This document shows, piece by piece, positions 53,764 to 63,819 of a stretch of DNA of 64,000 nucleotides (position 1 is the stretch's first letter; each line of letters starts with the position of its first letter). The notes under the pieces were generated by a model. It saw nothing but the letters and a program-made list of their open reading frames with translations. It did no database searches and was not told the origin of the DNA. Location of the stretch: NCBI RefSeq assembly GCF_002879885.1, contig NZ_PNYA01000003.1:286474-350473 (forward strand), in the 5' to 3' direction. The position numbers were made by a program, and so were the translations under genes. This DNA is from Trinickia dabaoshanensis (lineage in GTDB: Bacteria; Pseudomonadota; Gammaproteobacteria; Burkholderiales; Burkholderiaceae).

Positions 53764-54759
53764 TCAACTCGCGCTTGCCGATGCGCCGCCAGGCTCGCCC
53801 GACGAAAGCAGCCGATGAACGAGCCTTGCGGCCAAGCGCGCCGTCCGGTTGTCCTGATCGTATTGGGGGTTGTATTCGGCGATGTCGGCCACGCGTAATT
53901 TGGGCGACGCGCCGACACGCATGACCATCGCCTCGATCACGGCCGGCGGCACGCCCAACGCGGCAGGCGCCGATACTCCGGGCGCCGAGCCGGCGGGCAG
54001 CACGTCCAGGTCGATCGTCAGATAGACATCGTCGGCTGCCCCGATCAATCGATCCAACTGCTCGAGCCGCTCGCCGAGATGGCGTTCCTGCATGTCGGCG
54101 TCTAGCACGTAATACGCGCCGATTTCGCCGGCGCGCTCGAACAGCGCGCGCGTATTGGCCAGATCGTTGACACCGAAGCAGGCATACGTGAGCGCTGCCG
54201 CGCGCCGCTCGCAATCGCGCGCGATCTGGTCGAAGGGCGTTCCGGAGTTGCCGGGGCGCGTCGTGCGCAAGTCGAAATGCGCATCGAGATTGACGACGAG
54301 CAGCCGCGACGGCTCCGCCGCGCAGGCGCTCGCTCGCTCGTCCAGCCAAGCGCGCAGCCCGCTGTACGTGCCCCAGGCAAGCTCATGTCCCCCGCCGAGG
54401 ACGATCGGCCGGCCGCCTTGGGCCAACACTCGATGCACGCGTTTGCCTAGCGCCGCTTGTGCGCCCTCGAGGTCCGCGCCCTCGCACACGATATCGCCGC
54501 CATCGAAGCACGCGCCGATGCGGTGCGCGGGCAGCCCCGCGAGCGCGCGGCGCAAGGCCCGCGGACCGTGCGCCGCACCGATGCGCCCCTGATTGCGGCG
54601 CACCCCCTCGTCGCAGGCGAAACCGATCAGCACGCTGCCGCCGCAAACGGGTGAGACGCCGTCGTAGGGCCGCACGTACTCGAATACACGGGCCGTGTCG
54701 CCGCGCTCGCCGGCGTCGCGGCGGCCGGTCCACACGCTCGGATCGAGTGCGACGCTCAT
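53764..54759 (-). CDS. hutG: formimidoylglutamase-like ureohydrolase
   Basis: The 331-residue protein has the arginase-fold manganese motifs [20 protein letters not shown] and [18 protein letters not shown]. The C-terminus [22 protein letters not shown] is typical of HutG. It would hydrolyse N-formimidoyl-glutamate to glutamate and formamide, the last step of one histidine degradation route. Its ATG overlaps the stop of the ABC ATPase (ATGA), so it belongs to an amino-acid uptake operon; no other hut gene is present. An arginase or agmatinase activity cannot be excluded. Confidence 0.85.
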   Translation of the reverse strand: MSVALDPSVWTGRRDAGERGDTARVFEYVRPYDGVSPVCGGSVLIGFACDEGVRRNQGRIGAAHGPRALRRALAGLPAHRIGACFDGGDIVCEGADLEGAQAALGKRVHRVLAQGGRPIVLGGGHELAWGTYSGLRAWLDERASACAAEPSRLLVVNLDAHFDLRTTRPGNSGTPFDQIARDCERRAAALTYACFGVNDLANTRALFERAGEIGAYYVLDADMQERHLGERLEQLDRLIGAADDVYLTIDLDVLPAGSAPGVSAPAALGVPPAVIEAMVMRVGASPKLRVADIAEYNPQYDQDNRTARLAARLVHRLLSSGEPGGASASAS

Positions 54760-55547
54760 GCGCGCGACAGCACGGCTTGCAAGAACGCGCGCGTGCGCGC
54801 CTGCGTGGGCGTCGAAAAGATCGTTTGCGGCGGCCCGGCTTCGACGATCGCGCCGCCGTCCATGACGACGACCACGTCGGCCACTTCTTTCGCGAATCCC
54901 ATCTCATGCGTCACGACGACCATCGTCATGCCGTCGCTCGCGAGCATCTTCATCACTTGCAGCACTTCGCCGACGAGTTCGGGATCGAGCGCCGACGTCG
55001 GCTCGTCGAACAGCATCACGCGCGGGCGCATGGCCAGGGCGCGCGCGATCGCGACGCGCTGTTTTTGTCCACCGGACAAGCTGGCCGGCATGGCCTGCGC
55101 TTTGTGCGCGAGCCCCACTTTTTCGAGCAGCGCCATGGCCGCGTCGGCCGCTTGCGCCTTCGTCGCGCCGCGCAGCTTGCGCGGACCGAGCGTGACGTTT
55201 TCGAGTACGGACAAGTGCGGGAACAGGTTGAACGACTGAAACACCATCCCGACTTCCGTGCGCAATGCGTTGAGCGCGCGCTCCTCGAGCATGCGGCCCT
55301 GATCGAAGAGGCGATGTCCGCAGATATCGAGGATGCCGCTTTCGGGTTGCTCCAAGCCGTTGCAGCAGCGCAGGAAGGTGCTCTTGCCCGATCCGCTCGG
55401 CCCGATGACGACGACCACCTGCGAGGGCGCGACGTCGAAGTCGATCCCGTTCAATACGGTATGGGTGCCGAAGGACTTTTTCAGGCCGCGGATGCGGACG
55501 ATCGGGGCGTCGCCACTGGCGGCGGCGGTTTGCGGCATGACGTTCAT
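54756..55547 (-). CDS. polar amino-acid ABC transporter ATP-binding protein
   Basis: The 263-residue ATPase has Walker [10 protein letters not shown], signature [16 protein letters not shown], Walker [20 protein letters not shown] and H-loop VVTHEMGFA, a GlnQ/HisP-type protein. It overlaps both neighbours by ATGA: permease upstream and hutG downstream. It drives uptake of a polar amino acid, probably histidine or glutamate given hutG. Confidence 0.93.
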   Translation of the reverse strand: MNVMPQTAAASGDAPIVRIRGLKKSFGTHTVLNGIDFDVAPSQVVVVIGPSGSGKSTFLRCCNGLEQPESGILDICGHRLFDQGRMLEERALNALRTEVGMVFQSFNLFPHLSVLENVTLGPRKLRGATKAQAADAAMALLEKVGLAHKAQAMPASLSGGQKQRVAIARALAMRPRVMLFDEPTSALDPELVGEVLQVMKMLASDGMTMVVVTHEMGFAKEVADVVVVMDGGAIVEAGPPQTIFSTPTQARTRAFLQAVLSRA

Positions 55548-56212
55548 TGGACCATCCCTCCCGCCCGCAGCCGGCGCTCCGCGCGTTGCAGCAGGTAGTG
55601 CGTCGTGCTGGTGAGCACGAGATAGACGAACGCGATGACCACGTAGACCTCGAGCGAACGATACGAAACGCTGATTATTTTTTGGCCCTCGTGCATTAGA
55701 TCGTCGATGGTCAGCAGCGAGACGAGCGCCGAGTTCTTGATCAACGCGATGAATTCGTTGCCGAGCGGCGGAATCATGCGCACGACCGCTTGCGGCAGTA
55801 TCACCGTGCGCATCGCGAGTGAGGACGACATGCCGATCGAGCGCGCCGCCTCCATCTGCCCGCGATCGACCGACTGAATCGCACCGCGCACGATCTCGGA
55901 GACGTACGACGCCGAATACAGCCCGAGCCCGATTACGCCGCACACGAACGCGGGCAGCATGATGTCGAATTGCGGCAAGCCGAAAAAGAGCAGGAATAGC
56001 TGCACGAGCAACGGCGTACCGCGAAAGAACGTGACGTAGGCGCTGCAAGCGCCATACAAGAGCCTGCGTCGCGGCGTGAGGCGGCCGATGCCGATCGCCA
56101 AGCCGAGTGCGCAGCTCAAGACGAGCGCCGCGGCGGTGACCTCGATCGTCACGGCGGCGCCGTGCGCAATGTCGGTCCAGCCCGCGAAAACGGGGGAAAA
56201 GTCGAGAGGCAT
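55544..56212 (-). CDS. polar amino-acid ABC transporter permease
   Basis: The 222-residue inner-membrane permease is of the HisM/GltJ type, with about five membrane segments and the EAA-loop [36 protein letters not shown]. The ATG at 56212 ([11 protein letters not shown]) is preferred over a TTG at 56218. It is probably a homodimer, since only one permease gene is present. Confidence 0.92.
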   Translation of the reverse strand: MPLDFSPVFAGWTDIAHGAAVTIEVTAAALVLSCALGLAIGIGRLTPRRRLLYGACSAYVTFFRGTPLLVQLFLLFFGLPQFDIMLPAFVCGVIGLGLYSASYVSEIVRGAIQSVDRGQMEAARSIGMSSSLAMRTVILPQAVVRMIPPLGNEFIALIKNSALVSLLTIDDLMHEGQKIISVSYRSLEVYVVIAFVYLVLTSTTHYLLQRAERRLRAGGMVQ

Positions 56213-56272
56213 GAGCAATCGAATCCTAGAGTTGCGCTCGAGGCCGCGCCATGGCGCAGCCCTGTCACGGCA

Positions 56273-57022
56273 TTACTTGCTGCTGAACCACTTTTTGACG
56301 ATCGCGGCGTACGTCCCGTCGGCCTTGATTTTTTCGAGCGCGCGATTGAGCGCGTCGCGCAGTTGCGGCTCGTCCTTGCGCACTGCGATGCCGTACTTTT
56401 CCGTCGTCAGTTGTTCGTCGAGCACGCGAAAGCCTGTGCGCGTCCGCGCGAACTGATAGGCGGCCGGCTTGCCGGTGACGGCCGCATCGGCGCGCCCTAC
56501 GCCGACGAGATCGAACATCTCTTGGTTCTTTTCCACTTCGACGCGCTGTACCTGCGGGTAGTGCGCCTGCAGGAAGTTCACCGACTTCGTTCCCACCTGG
56601 ACGCTGACCTTCTTGCCGTTCAAATCGGCCAGGGTTTTGATCGGCGAATCGGTCTTCACGAGCGCGACCAGACCGCCCGCGTAGTAGGGCTCGGTAAAGT
56701 CGACGACTTGCGCGCGCTCCGGCGTGATGTAGATCGCGGAGATCGCAATGTCGAAGCGGTGCGCGACGAGACCGGGAACGAGTCCTTTGAAATCGATGTC
56801 GGTCCATTGCACCTCTTTGCCCATCGCGTGTGCGAGCGCGTTCATGAGATCCACGTCGAAGCCTGCGCGCGCGCCGTTTTCCGTGTACTCCATCGGCGGG
56901 AACGTGGCATCGGTGGCCACCTTCAGCGCGTCGGCGTCGGCGGCGCGCGCGCCGTGCGCGGTGGCGCCGAGCGCGAGGGCCGCGGACATGAGCAGTGCGG
57001 CGACGAGGCGGGTCGATTTCAT
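56273..57022 (-). CDS. periplasmic amino-acid-binding protein (SBP_bac_3)
   Basis: The 249-residue protein has a signal peptide (MKSTRLVAALLMSAALALGATAHGARA) and a family-3 binding fold: LKVATDATFPPMEY, GFDVDLMNALA, FDIAISAIYITPERAQVVDFTEPYY. The ligand is unidentified; the family includes glutamine, histidine and arginine binders. It precedes the permease, ATPase and hutG genes. Confidence 0.94.
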   Translation of the reverse strand: MKSTRLVAALLMSAALALGATAHGARAADADALKVATDATFPPMEYTENGARAGFDVDLMNALAHAMGKEVQWTDIDFKGLVPGLVAHRFDIAISAIYITPERAQVVDFTEPYYAGGLVALVKTDSPIKTLADLNGKKVSVQVGTKSVNFLQAHYPQVQRVEVEKNQEMFDLVGVGRADAAVTGKPAAYQFARTRTGFRVLDEQLTTEKYGIAVRKDEPQLRDALNRALEKIKADGTYAAIVKKWFSSK

Positions 57023-57062
57023 GGTTGGTCTCCTTTCAATGACTTCGGTGACGAGGGAACGG

Positions 57063-57809
57063 TCAATCGGATTGCAGCCGGCGGGAAATTTCGCGGGCGC
57101 TGCTGCGCGTCGCGTCGATCAACATGGCCTCGCGCCCCGGCACGCGCGTGACCGGCACCATCAACGTGATCGAGGCGACGCTTTCGCTCGCGCGGGCCGA
57201 ACGCGCGAAGATCGGCGCGCTGACGCCCCACACGCCCGGGTCGACTTCGCTATCGCTGACGACATAGCCGTGCTCGCGGATCGTCGCCAATTGATCGGTC
57301 AACGCGAGCCGGCCCGATGGGTCGTCGGCGAACATGGCGTCGAGTATTTGGGCGCAGCGGCGCTCGTTCATGAACGCGAGCAGCGATTTCGCCGAGGCCC
57401 CGGCCCTGAGCGGGACCGCGCGGCCTTTTTCGAACGAGCAGCGAAGCGAATGCAGGCTCTCGATCATCTCGAGGCAAATGACCTGCTCCTTGACCGCGAC
57501 CACGAGTCCGACGCTTTCTCCCGACGCGTGGGCCAGGCGTTGCATGGCGCCGCGGCTGGCGTCCACCAAGTGCGAGCCCAGATCGAACGAGAGCGCCAGT
57601 TGCAAGCTGACGGGCCCGGGCGCATAGCGCCCGCCGTCCTCGGAGACGAAACCCCAGCGCTTGAGCAGCGCGATCTGCCGATAGAGCGTGCTTTGCGCGA
57701 GCCCCGTCTCGCCGGCGAGTTCGCGCACCGACATTGCTTTGCCGCGACGAGCGAGCGAGGCGAGGACGAGCAAGATGCGCTCGGCGCCGGTCCCAGGGGC
57801 GTCCTGCAT
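57063..57809 (-). CDS. IclR-family regulator
   Basis: The 248-residue protein has an N-terminal winged helix (ILLVLASLARRGKAMSVRELAGETGLAQSTLYRQIALLKRWGFV) and a C-terminal IclR effector domain (YVVSDSEVDPGVWGVSAPIF). It lies 40 bp upstream of the binding-protein gene on the same strand, at the head of the operon, and so likely regulates both uptake and hutG. Confidence 0.93.
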   Translation of the reverse strand: MQDAPGTGAERILLVLASLARRGKAMSVRELAGETGLAQSTLYRQIALLKRWGFVSEDGGRYAPGPVSLQLALSFDLGSHLVDASRGAMQRLAHASGESVGLVVAVKEQVICLEMIESLHSLRCSFEKGRAVPLRAGASAKSLLAFMNERRCAQILDAMFADDPSGRLALTDQLATIREHGYVVSDSEVDPGVWGVSAPIFARSARASESVASITLMVPVTRVPGREAMLIDATRSSAREISRRLQSD

Positions 57810-58187
57810 GACGGATCGGTCCGTACAAAAAGATGACGGTCCTAGAATGCCTGACTATTCCCACGAAAGAAAAATCACATTCCCATCGAACGGGAGTTCG
57901 GCCGGAGGGGTTTACACCTAGCAGCGGCCATAGAGGGACATTGTCGCGGATCAAATTCGGGGCCGCGCCCCCGTTCTATCGTCATCGGTTCGGCCCTAGT
58001 ATTAGTCATACTTAAAAGAATTGGGTCCAGATCGGCTTCCAACTATATCGTCATATAAAACGTTTTCATCCGATAAATCACTTAAGGCTTTCTACGCATA
58101 TGCCGTTCACGGGCCTTGTGACCGGTGCTATCGGGGATGGCACCCGCGGACGGTGAGAGACGTCCTTTTATTAGAGGTAGCAAAGAC
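57810..58187. other. 378-bp divergent region (iclR/chemoreceptor)
   Basis: A weak rightward promoter fits TTGGGT (58021-58026), 17 nt, TATATC (58044-58049). A FliA-like -10 half-site TCCGATAA occurs at 58069-58076 without a TAAA box at the right distance. The ribosome site GAGGTAG precedes the chemoreceptor ATG. No gene could be supported. Confidence 0.45.
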
Positions 58188-59852
58188 ATGAACTTCACCC
58201 ATATGAAGGTGGCGAGCCGATTGGGAATCGGCTTTGCGCTGGTTTCGATCCTGCTCGCCCTCGTGACGGCATTCGCGCTCGTGCGCATGTCGGAGCTCGA
58301 GACGTCGATGATCGATATCACCGACGTCAATGCCGTCGAGGCGACGCTCGCGAACCGGCTCGACGAGAGCATTTCGAATCGGGCGCTCGCCTTGCGTAAC
58401 CTGATTTTGCTGCAGGCGGATCAACAAGACCAAGTAGCGATCGAAACGAAGCGTTTCGACGAAGAAACGCAGGCCTATGACGCGAGCCGCGAAAAACTCG
58501 CAAGCATGTTCGCCGGGGCGGACACGATGCCCGAGGAAAGAGCCCTACTGAACCAAATCAACGAACAAGGCGCGCTTGCCCTACCGATGATGCTCCGCGC
58601 CAAGGCGCTCGCGCTCGCGGGGCAGCGCGACGAGGCGTATCACTTGCTGCGGTTCGAGTTGCGGCCGGTTCAGGCGAAGTGGTGGGGCTACGTACGGCAA
58701 CTGCGCACGATGGAACACAAGCAAAACGACGCGCTCACCGCGGAGGCGAAGGCATCGTACGCGACGAGCCGCCTCGGCATCTTGGCGCTCGCGATCGCCG
58801 CGCTCGTCGTCAGCATCGTCTCGGCGTGGCTGATCACGCGCGGCATCATCAAGCAACTGGGCGGCGAGCCCGCCGATGCCGCCGATGCCGCCGATCGCGT
58901 CGCGGCCGGCGACCTGACGACCGAAGTCTATGTGAGGAGCGGCGACAGCACGAGCCTCATGCATGCGATGAAGACGATGCGTACGAGCCTCGTGGGCATC
59001 GTGAGCCAGGTGCACGTGAGCACCGGCGCGATCGCATCGGCCGCGGGGCAGATCGCGAGCGGCAACCTCGATTTGTCCTCGCGTACCGAAGAGCAAGCGG
59101 CTTCGCTCGAGCAAACCGCGGCGTCGATGGAGGAGCTCACCGCGACGGTCAAGCGCAACTCCGAGCACGCACGCCAAGCCAACGAGTTGGCCGCGTCGGC
59201 CTCGGACGTTTCCGAGCGTGCCGGCAGCGTCGTCTCCGAGGTCGTGCAGACGATGGGCGCGATCAATCAGGCCTCGCAAAAGATCGTCGAAATCATCGGC
59301 GTGATCGACGGCATCGCCTTCCAGACCAACATCCTCGCGCTGAACGCGGCCGTCGAAGCGGCCCGTGCGGGCGAACAAGGCCGCGGCTTCGCCGTCGTGG
59401 CGTCCGAGGTGCGCTCGCTCGCGCAGCGTTCGGCCACGGCTGCCAAGGAAATCAAGGCGCTGATCGGCGGCTCCGTCGAACAGGTCGAACTGGGCAACCG
59501 TCTCGTGGACGAAGCGGGCAACACCATGCGCGAGGTCGTGGGCAGCGTCAAGCGCGTGACGTCGATCATGGGCGAGATCATGAACGCGAGCGAAGAGCAG
59601 GCCACCGGCATCGAACAAATCAACTTGGCGCTCACGCAAATGGACCAGGTGACCCAGCAAAACGCGGCGCTTGTCGAAGAAGCGGCTGCCGCCGCGGAGT
59701 CGATGCGCGAGCAGGCCGGCGCGCTCGTCGAGGCGGTCAGCGTGTTCAAGCTGCGAGAAGGTGCTGCGGGCGGCGCGACGCGCGCGCGGATAGCCTCGTC
59801 CCCGCGCGCCCGATCCACCGCGGATGCGCGCCTCGTCTATGAGCCGGCCTGA
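58188..59852 (+). CDS. methyl-accepting chemotaxis protein
   Basis: The 554-residue receptor starts [32 protein letters not shown], the first membrane segment. A four-helix-bundle ligand domain (about 35-185), second membrane segment (about 190-212), HAMP domain and the signalling hairpin with [39 protein letters not shown] follow. It has no CheR-docking pentapeptide. It senses an unknown ligand. The start at 58188 has a GAGG ribosome site; the open frame upstream lacks one. Confidence 0.94.
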   Translation: MNFTHMKVASRLGIGFALVSILLALVTAFALVRMSELETSMIDITDVNAVEATLANRLDESISNRALALRNLILLQADQQDQVAIETKRFDEETQAYDASREKLASMFAGADTMPEERALLNQINEQGALALPMMLRAKALALAGQRDEAYHLLRFELRPVQAKWWGYVRQLRTMEHKQNDALTAEAKASYATSRLGILALAIAALVVSIVSAWLITRGIIKQLGGEPADAADAADRVAAGDLTTEVYVRSGDSTSLMHAMKTMRTSLVGIVSQVHVSTGAIASAAGQIASGNLDLSSRTEEQAASLEQTAASMEELTATVKRNSEHARQANELAASASDVSERAGSVVSEVVQTMGAINQASQKIVEIIGVIDGIAFQTNILALNAAVEAARAGEQGRGFAVVASEVRSLAQRSATAAKEIKALIGGSVEQVELGNRLVDEAGNTMREVVGSVKRVTSIMGEIMNASEEQATGIEQINLALTQMDQVTQQNAALVEEAAAAAESMREQAGALVEAVSVFKLREGAAGGATRARIASSPRARSTADARLVYEPA

Positions 59853-59949
59853 TTCGACACGAACATCGCCGCCCACCGAGCAAACGTTTGCAGCGCGCCA
59901 TGCGCCTTCGACGAGTGCCGGCCCGATAGAACGAATGGAGATGCGATCC

Positions 59950-60666
59950 ATGGAAGAACAAGGCTCGGTTTGCGGTACGCAGCAGCGTGCGCCTGCTTGC
60001 GGGCCCGATACCCAGGGCGATCGAGCGCGGTACGTTCACGCGCCCGATGCGCCGGCTAATGTGTTTCGCCATATCGGGGCGCTGTCCGACGAGGCGCGCG
60101 CCCTGCAATTCGGGCATCCGCCCATGACGTTTTGGCTGACCGGTTTGAGCGGCGCCGGCAAATCGACGATCGCGTTCGATTTCGAGCAATGGCTCAGGCA
60201 GGAACGGCGTCCGTGCGTCGTGCTCGACGGCGACGATCTGCGCTCGGGTTTGAGCCGCGATCTGGGCTTCTCGGACAGCGATCGGCGCGAAAACATCCGC
60301 CGCACCGCGGAGGTCGCTCGCATGATGAACGATGCGGGTCTCGTGGTCGTCATCTCGCTCGTCTCTCCGTTGCGCGACGATCGCGCGGCGGCGCGCGCCA
60401 TCATCGGCGAGGCCCGCTTCGTCGAGGTGTACGTGAGCACGTCGCTGCAAGTATGCGAAGCGCGCGACCCGAAGGGGCTCTATCGCAAGGCACGCAGTGG
60501 CGAGTTGCGGCAGTTCACGGGTGTGAGCGCACCTTACGAGACGCCGCTCGCGCCGGCTTTGACGGTCGATACGGCGCAGTTGCGACCGGGCGGTGCCGTG
60601 GCGTTGCTGCGTGCTTATCTCGCGCGCCGCGACGCGAGCCACGGAGGCGGCGATGGCATCGACTGA
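59950..60666 (+). CDS. cysC: adenylylsulfate (APS) kinase
   Basis: The 238-residue protein has an N-terminal extension of about 55 residues, then the APS kinase core: Walker A GLSGAGKST (65-73), LDGDDLRSGLSRDLGFSDSDRRENIRR, and VVVISLVSPLRDDR. It phosphorylates APS to PAPS, the universal sulfate donor. The ATG at 59950 has GGAG 9 nt upstream. The next gene overlaps it by 14 nt. With cysD at the window end, it supplies PAPS to the sulfotransferase encoded two genes downstream. Confidence 0.94.
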   Translation: MEEQGSVCGTQQRAPACGPDTQGDRARYVHAPDAPANVFRHIGALSDEARALQFGHPPMTFWLTGLSGAGKSTIAFDFEQWLRQERRPCVVLDGDDLRSGLSRDLGFSDSDRRENIRRTAEVARMMNDAGLVVVISLVSPLRDDRAAARAIIGEARFVEVYVSTSLQVCEARDPKGLYRKARSGELRQFTGVSAPYETPLAPALTVDTAQLRPGGAVALLRAYLARRDASHGGGDGID

Positions 60667-61690
60667 TTCGACGGAACGGGCGCCGCAGGCATACGACGTA
60701 TTCAACGGCGACGCCGACGGCTTGTGCGCGCTGCACCAGTTGCGGCTCGCGACACCGCGCGATGCCGTGATCGTCACGGGCGTGAAGCGCGATGTCGGGC
60801 TGCTGTCCCGCGTGCCGTTGGAGGCGGAAATCGACGTGACCGTGCTCGATATCTCGCTCGATGCGAACGTGCAATCGCTTAGGGCACTGCTCGATGCGGG
60901 TGCGCGCATTGCCTACTACGATCACCACGCGGCGAGCCATGCGTTCGCTCACCCGAGGCTGCGATTCGAGTGGGACGATTCGCCGCGCGTATGCACGAGC
61001 TTGATCGTCGATCGCACCTTGGGTGGACGGTATCGGCCTTGGGCCATCGTGGGCGCGTTCGGCGACAACCTCGATGCCACCGCTCGTTCACTCGCGCTGA
61101 CGCATGGCATGAAGGAGCACGCGATCGAATCGTTACGAACGCTGGGGCGCACGCTCAACTACAACGCGTACGGCGAGACGATCGACGATCTGCGCATTCG
61201 CCCCGATGAGTTGTATCGCGCGCTGCATGCGTTTGCCGATCCGCTGGATTTCATCGAAGCCGCGCCGTGCTTTACCGACCTCACGCAGGGTTACCGCGAC
61301 GACCTGGCCCACGCCGACGCGCTCGCGCCGTATCGGAGCGGCGACGCCTGCGCGCTCTACGTGCTGCCGAACGAGCCTTGGGCGAGGCGCATCTCGGGCA
61401 CGTTCGCCAACCGGCTCTGCGACGGTGGCGGCGAGCGCTCGTTCGCAGTCCTAACGGAGCGTGCGGACGGTTCGTATTGCGTCAGCGTCCGGTCGGCGCG
61501 CCCCGATGGGCGCCCGGCCAACCTATTGTGCGAAGGCTTCGAGAGCGGTGGCGGGCGACGGGCGGCGGCGGGCGTGAACGTGCTGCCTGCCGAGCGGCTC
61601 GATGCATTCGCCGAGGCGTTTTTCAACTATTTCACGACCGATGCGTGGGGCGGACCGGGTCCGCACGGCAGCGCGGAAGTCAGAAGCTAG
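60653..61690 (+). CDS. DHH-family phosphoesterase
   Basis: The 345-residue protein has the DHH motifs FNGDADG (17-23) and YYDHHAA (88-94) for metal binding, FGDN near residue 137 and a C-terminal DHHA1-like SGGGRRAAAGVNVL. Related NrnA proteins hydrolyse pAp and nano-RNA. Its gene overlaps cysC by 14 nt and precedes a sulfotransferase, so a role in removing the pAp product of sulfation is plausible; it is inference. The start at 60653 follows GGAGG. Confidence 0.9.
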   Translation: MASTDSTERAPQAYDVFNGDADGLCALHQLRLATPRDAVIVTGVKRDVGLLSRVPLEAEIDVTVLDISLDANVQSLRALLDAGARIAYYDHHAASHAFAHPRLRFEWDDSPRVCTSLIVDRTLGGRYRPWAIVGAFGDNLDATARSLALTHGMKEHAIESLRTLGRTLNYNAYGETIDDLRIRPDELYRALHAFADPLDFIEAAPCFTDLTQGYRDDLAHADALAPYRSGDACALYVLPNEPWARRISGTFANRLCDGGGERSFAVLTERADGSYCVSVRSARPDGRPANLLCEGFESGGGRRAAAGVNVLPAERLDAFAEAFFNYFTTDAWGGPGPHGSAEVRS

Positions 61691-61713
61691 CAATAAGAAG
61701 TGAGGATTCGACC

Positions 61714-62841
61714 ATGAGCGTTGAACGAGATCGGGCGCCGGCCCAAGCGCGGCCCCGGCCGGTATTGATGATTCCGCTGCGTCGTTGCGGAAGCCATGCA
61801 CTGCGATTGAGATTGAATTTCAATCCCGACTTCTATTCACCCTATCCGCTGCACATCGTCGATTTCATGCCGATCGTGCCGTTGTACGGCAACCTCGAGG
61901 ACGATCGCGCCTATTTCCGGTTGGTGAGCGACGTCGTGGGACTGCAAGCGGCGAGCATGGTCAAGTGGCCGGGCATCGTGTTCGACCCGGTGGATATCTT
62001 CGAAGCGATTCGCCACGAGCCGCGCAGCGTTCACCGTGTCGTATGGGAACTGCTGCTGCGCGCCGGCGAGCAGCGCGGCGCGCGCGTGGTGATGGACAAG
62101 TCGCTGGACAGCGTGCACTACGCCGATTCGCTGATGCGGCAATTTCCCGACATGCTGTTCCTGAACGTCGTGCGCGACCCGCGCGCGCAGATCGCGTCGA
62201 TGAACAAAGCGATCATTCACGACTTCGATACGCTGCTGAATACGCATACCTGGCTCGAGGCGCATCGCGCGGCCGATGCGGTGTTGGCCGAGTACCCGGA
62301 GCGGACGATGACGATCCGCTACGAAGACTTCTTGGCCGATGAGCAAGCCGTGCTCAAGCAGGTTTGCTCATTCTTCGGCATCGCGTTCTTGCCGGGCATG
62401 GTGGACGTCTCGCGTTCGCAGGAGGCCCAGCAGATCTCGCGCATGTCGGCGCTGTGGTCGAGCAATTGTTTTGCCCCGATCGCGACGAATATCGACAAGT
62501 ACAAGAAGGTGCTGTCGATGGACGAGATCGCGGTGATCGAGACGCTGACGAGCGACTACATGCGGCGTTACGGCTACGAGCGCATGACCGGTGCGACGGC
62601 GAAGATCGACGCCGCGGCGTTCGACGCAGCGCGTGTAGCGTCCGACGCGGCTCGCGAGCGCGCGTGGGAGACGCTCGAACGCACCAACTTCCGCGACTTC
62701 GCGCTGCGGCGCCACCGTGCCGAATACCTCGCTTCGGTACGCGCGCGCATGCAGCAATGCGCGCAAGCGCGCACGCAACGATCGGATTGCGCGCCCGTCA
62801 AGTTGGACGAGTTGATCGAAGCGTTCGAAGTGACAGACTAA
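61714..62841 (+). CDS. PAPS-dependent sulfotransferase
   Basis: The 375-residue protein has a 5'-phosphosulfate-binding loop near residues 19-30 (MIPLRRCGSHALRLRL) and a 3'-phosphate motif VVRDPRAQIASMN (152-164), the sulfotransferase signatures. YEDFLADEQAVLKQVCSFFGI is the usual later strand-helix. It transfers sulfate from PAPS to an unknown acceptor in the cytoplasm; there is no signal peptide. It starts 23 nt after the DHH gene with a GAGG site, in the same operon as cysC. Confidence 0.9.
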   Translation: MSVERDRAPAQARPRPVLMIPLRRCGSHALRLRLNFNPDFYSPYPLHIVDFMPIVPLYGNLEDDRAYFRLVSDVVGLQAASMVKWPGIVFDPVDIFEAIRHEPRSVHRVVWELLLRAGEQRGARVVMDKSLDSVHYADSLMRQFPDMLFLNVVRDPRAQIASMNKAIIHDFDTLLNTHTWLEAHRAADAVLAEYPERTMTIRYEDFLADEQAVLKQVCSFFGIAFLPGMVDVSRSQEAQQISRMSALWSSNCFAPIATNIDKYKKVLSMDEIAVIETLTSDYMRRYGYERMTGATAKIDAAAFDAARVASDAARERAWETLERTNFRDFALRRHRAEYLASVRARMQQCAQARTQRSDCAPVKLDELIEAFEVTD

Positions 62842-62906
62842 CGAACGGCTGCGCGAGAACGCCACTCGCCAACCTAAATAAAAGCATCGAGACCTGCCGC
62901 ATGTAT

Positions 62907-62931
62907 CGGTGCGCGCGCAAGGCGCGCACCG
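62907..62931. promoter_or_regulatory. hairpin between sulfotransferase and exporter genes
   Basis: CGGTGCGCGC (62907-62916) pairs perfectly with GCGCGCACCG (62922-62931) across a 5-nt loop. No T-run follows, so it is a possible processing or mRNA-stability hairpin inside the operon rather than a terminator. Confidence 0.5.
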
Positions 62932-62969
62932 GCCTGACGGACGGCCGTGCAACCTGAGAGAAACAACTT

Positions 62970-63758
62970 ATGCCGATCGCAATCACCTTGCAGACGCAGA
63001 TCATGCTGGCCGCGCTATCGGGCTTATCGATCGGCTTCGCGCTGGGGCTCATCGGCGGCGGCGCCGGCACGTTGTCGGTGCCGCTGCTCCTTTACGTCGT
63101 CAAAGTCGGCGACCCGCACGTCGCCATCGGCACGACCGCCGCCGCGATCGCCGTCACGGGGCTCGTGAACCTCGTGACTTACGCACGCGCCGGCCTCGTG
63201 CGGTGGCGCACGAGCATGATATTCGCCGCGGCGGGTGTGGGCGGCGCATTCGGCGGCTCGCGCTGGTCTCTGCACGTGGACGGCGGTGCCCTGATGCTGT
63301 TGCTGGCGACGATCGTCGCGCTCGTCGCCGTGCTCATGCTCGTGCGCACGCAGGGCGCCCCCGTTGCGGCAACGGCGCCGGCGCTCTCCGGAGCAGGTTT
63401 CGCCACGGCCGGCGCGGGCGCGTGCGTGGGCGGCGTGGCGGGCTTTTTCGGCATCAGCGGCGGCTTTTTGTCGGTGCCTGCCCTGCACTTCATCGCGCGG
63501 GTGCCGATGCTCGAAGCCGTGGCGTCGTCGCTCGTTTCCGTCGTCGTATTCGGGACCACCACGGCCGTTAATTACGCGGTGGCCGGCAAGGTCGATTTGC
63601 CGCTCGCCGCGGCGCTCGTGGCGGGGGGCGTGGTAGGCGGGCATGGCGGCATTCGCGTCGCGAAAGCCATTGCGGTGAAGGGCCATGCGCTGCGGCGTGT
63701 GTTCGCCATGTTGCTGCTCGCCATCGCGGCCTATATCGCCTACCGAAGCATGCGCTAA
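62970..63758 (+). CDS. TauE/SafE-family sulfite/anion exporter
   Basis: The 262-residue membrane protein has about eight membrane segments and two family repeats, ALSGLSIGFALGLIGGGAGTLSVPLLLYV and AGACVGGVAGFFGISGGFLSVPAL. The family exports sulfite, sulfoacetate or other small anions. Its position between a sulfotransferase and cysD suggests a link to sulfur metabolism; it could also act as an importer. Confidence 0.9.
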   Translation: MPIAITLQTQIMLAALSGLSIGFALGLIGGGAGTLSVPLLLYVVKVGDPHVAIGTTAAAIAVTGLVNLVTYARAGLVRWRTSMIFAAAGVGGAFGGSRWSLHVDGGALMLLLATIVALVAVLMLVRTQGAPVAATAPALSGAGFATAGAGACVGGVAGFFGISGGFLSVPALHFIARVPMLEAVASSLVSVVVFGTTTAVNYAVAGKVDLPLAAALVAGGVVGGHGGIRVAKAIAVKGHALRRVFAMLLLAIAAYIAYRSMR

Positions 63759-63819
63759 CCGCCGCTAGTGGCTCATTGGATCACCCCCACATTCATCATC
63801 GAAAGCGAAGAGACCGATC

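Noticed and set aside
58069..58076. TCCGATAA as a flagellar sigma-28 -10 box for the chemoreceptor
   Set aside because: No TAAA -35 box at 15 nt; only a half-site.
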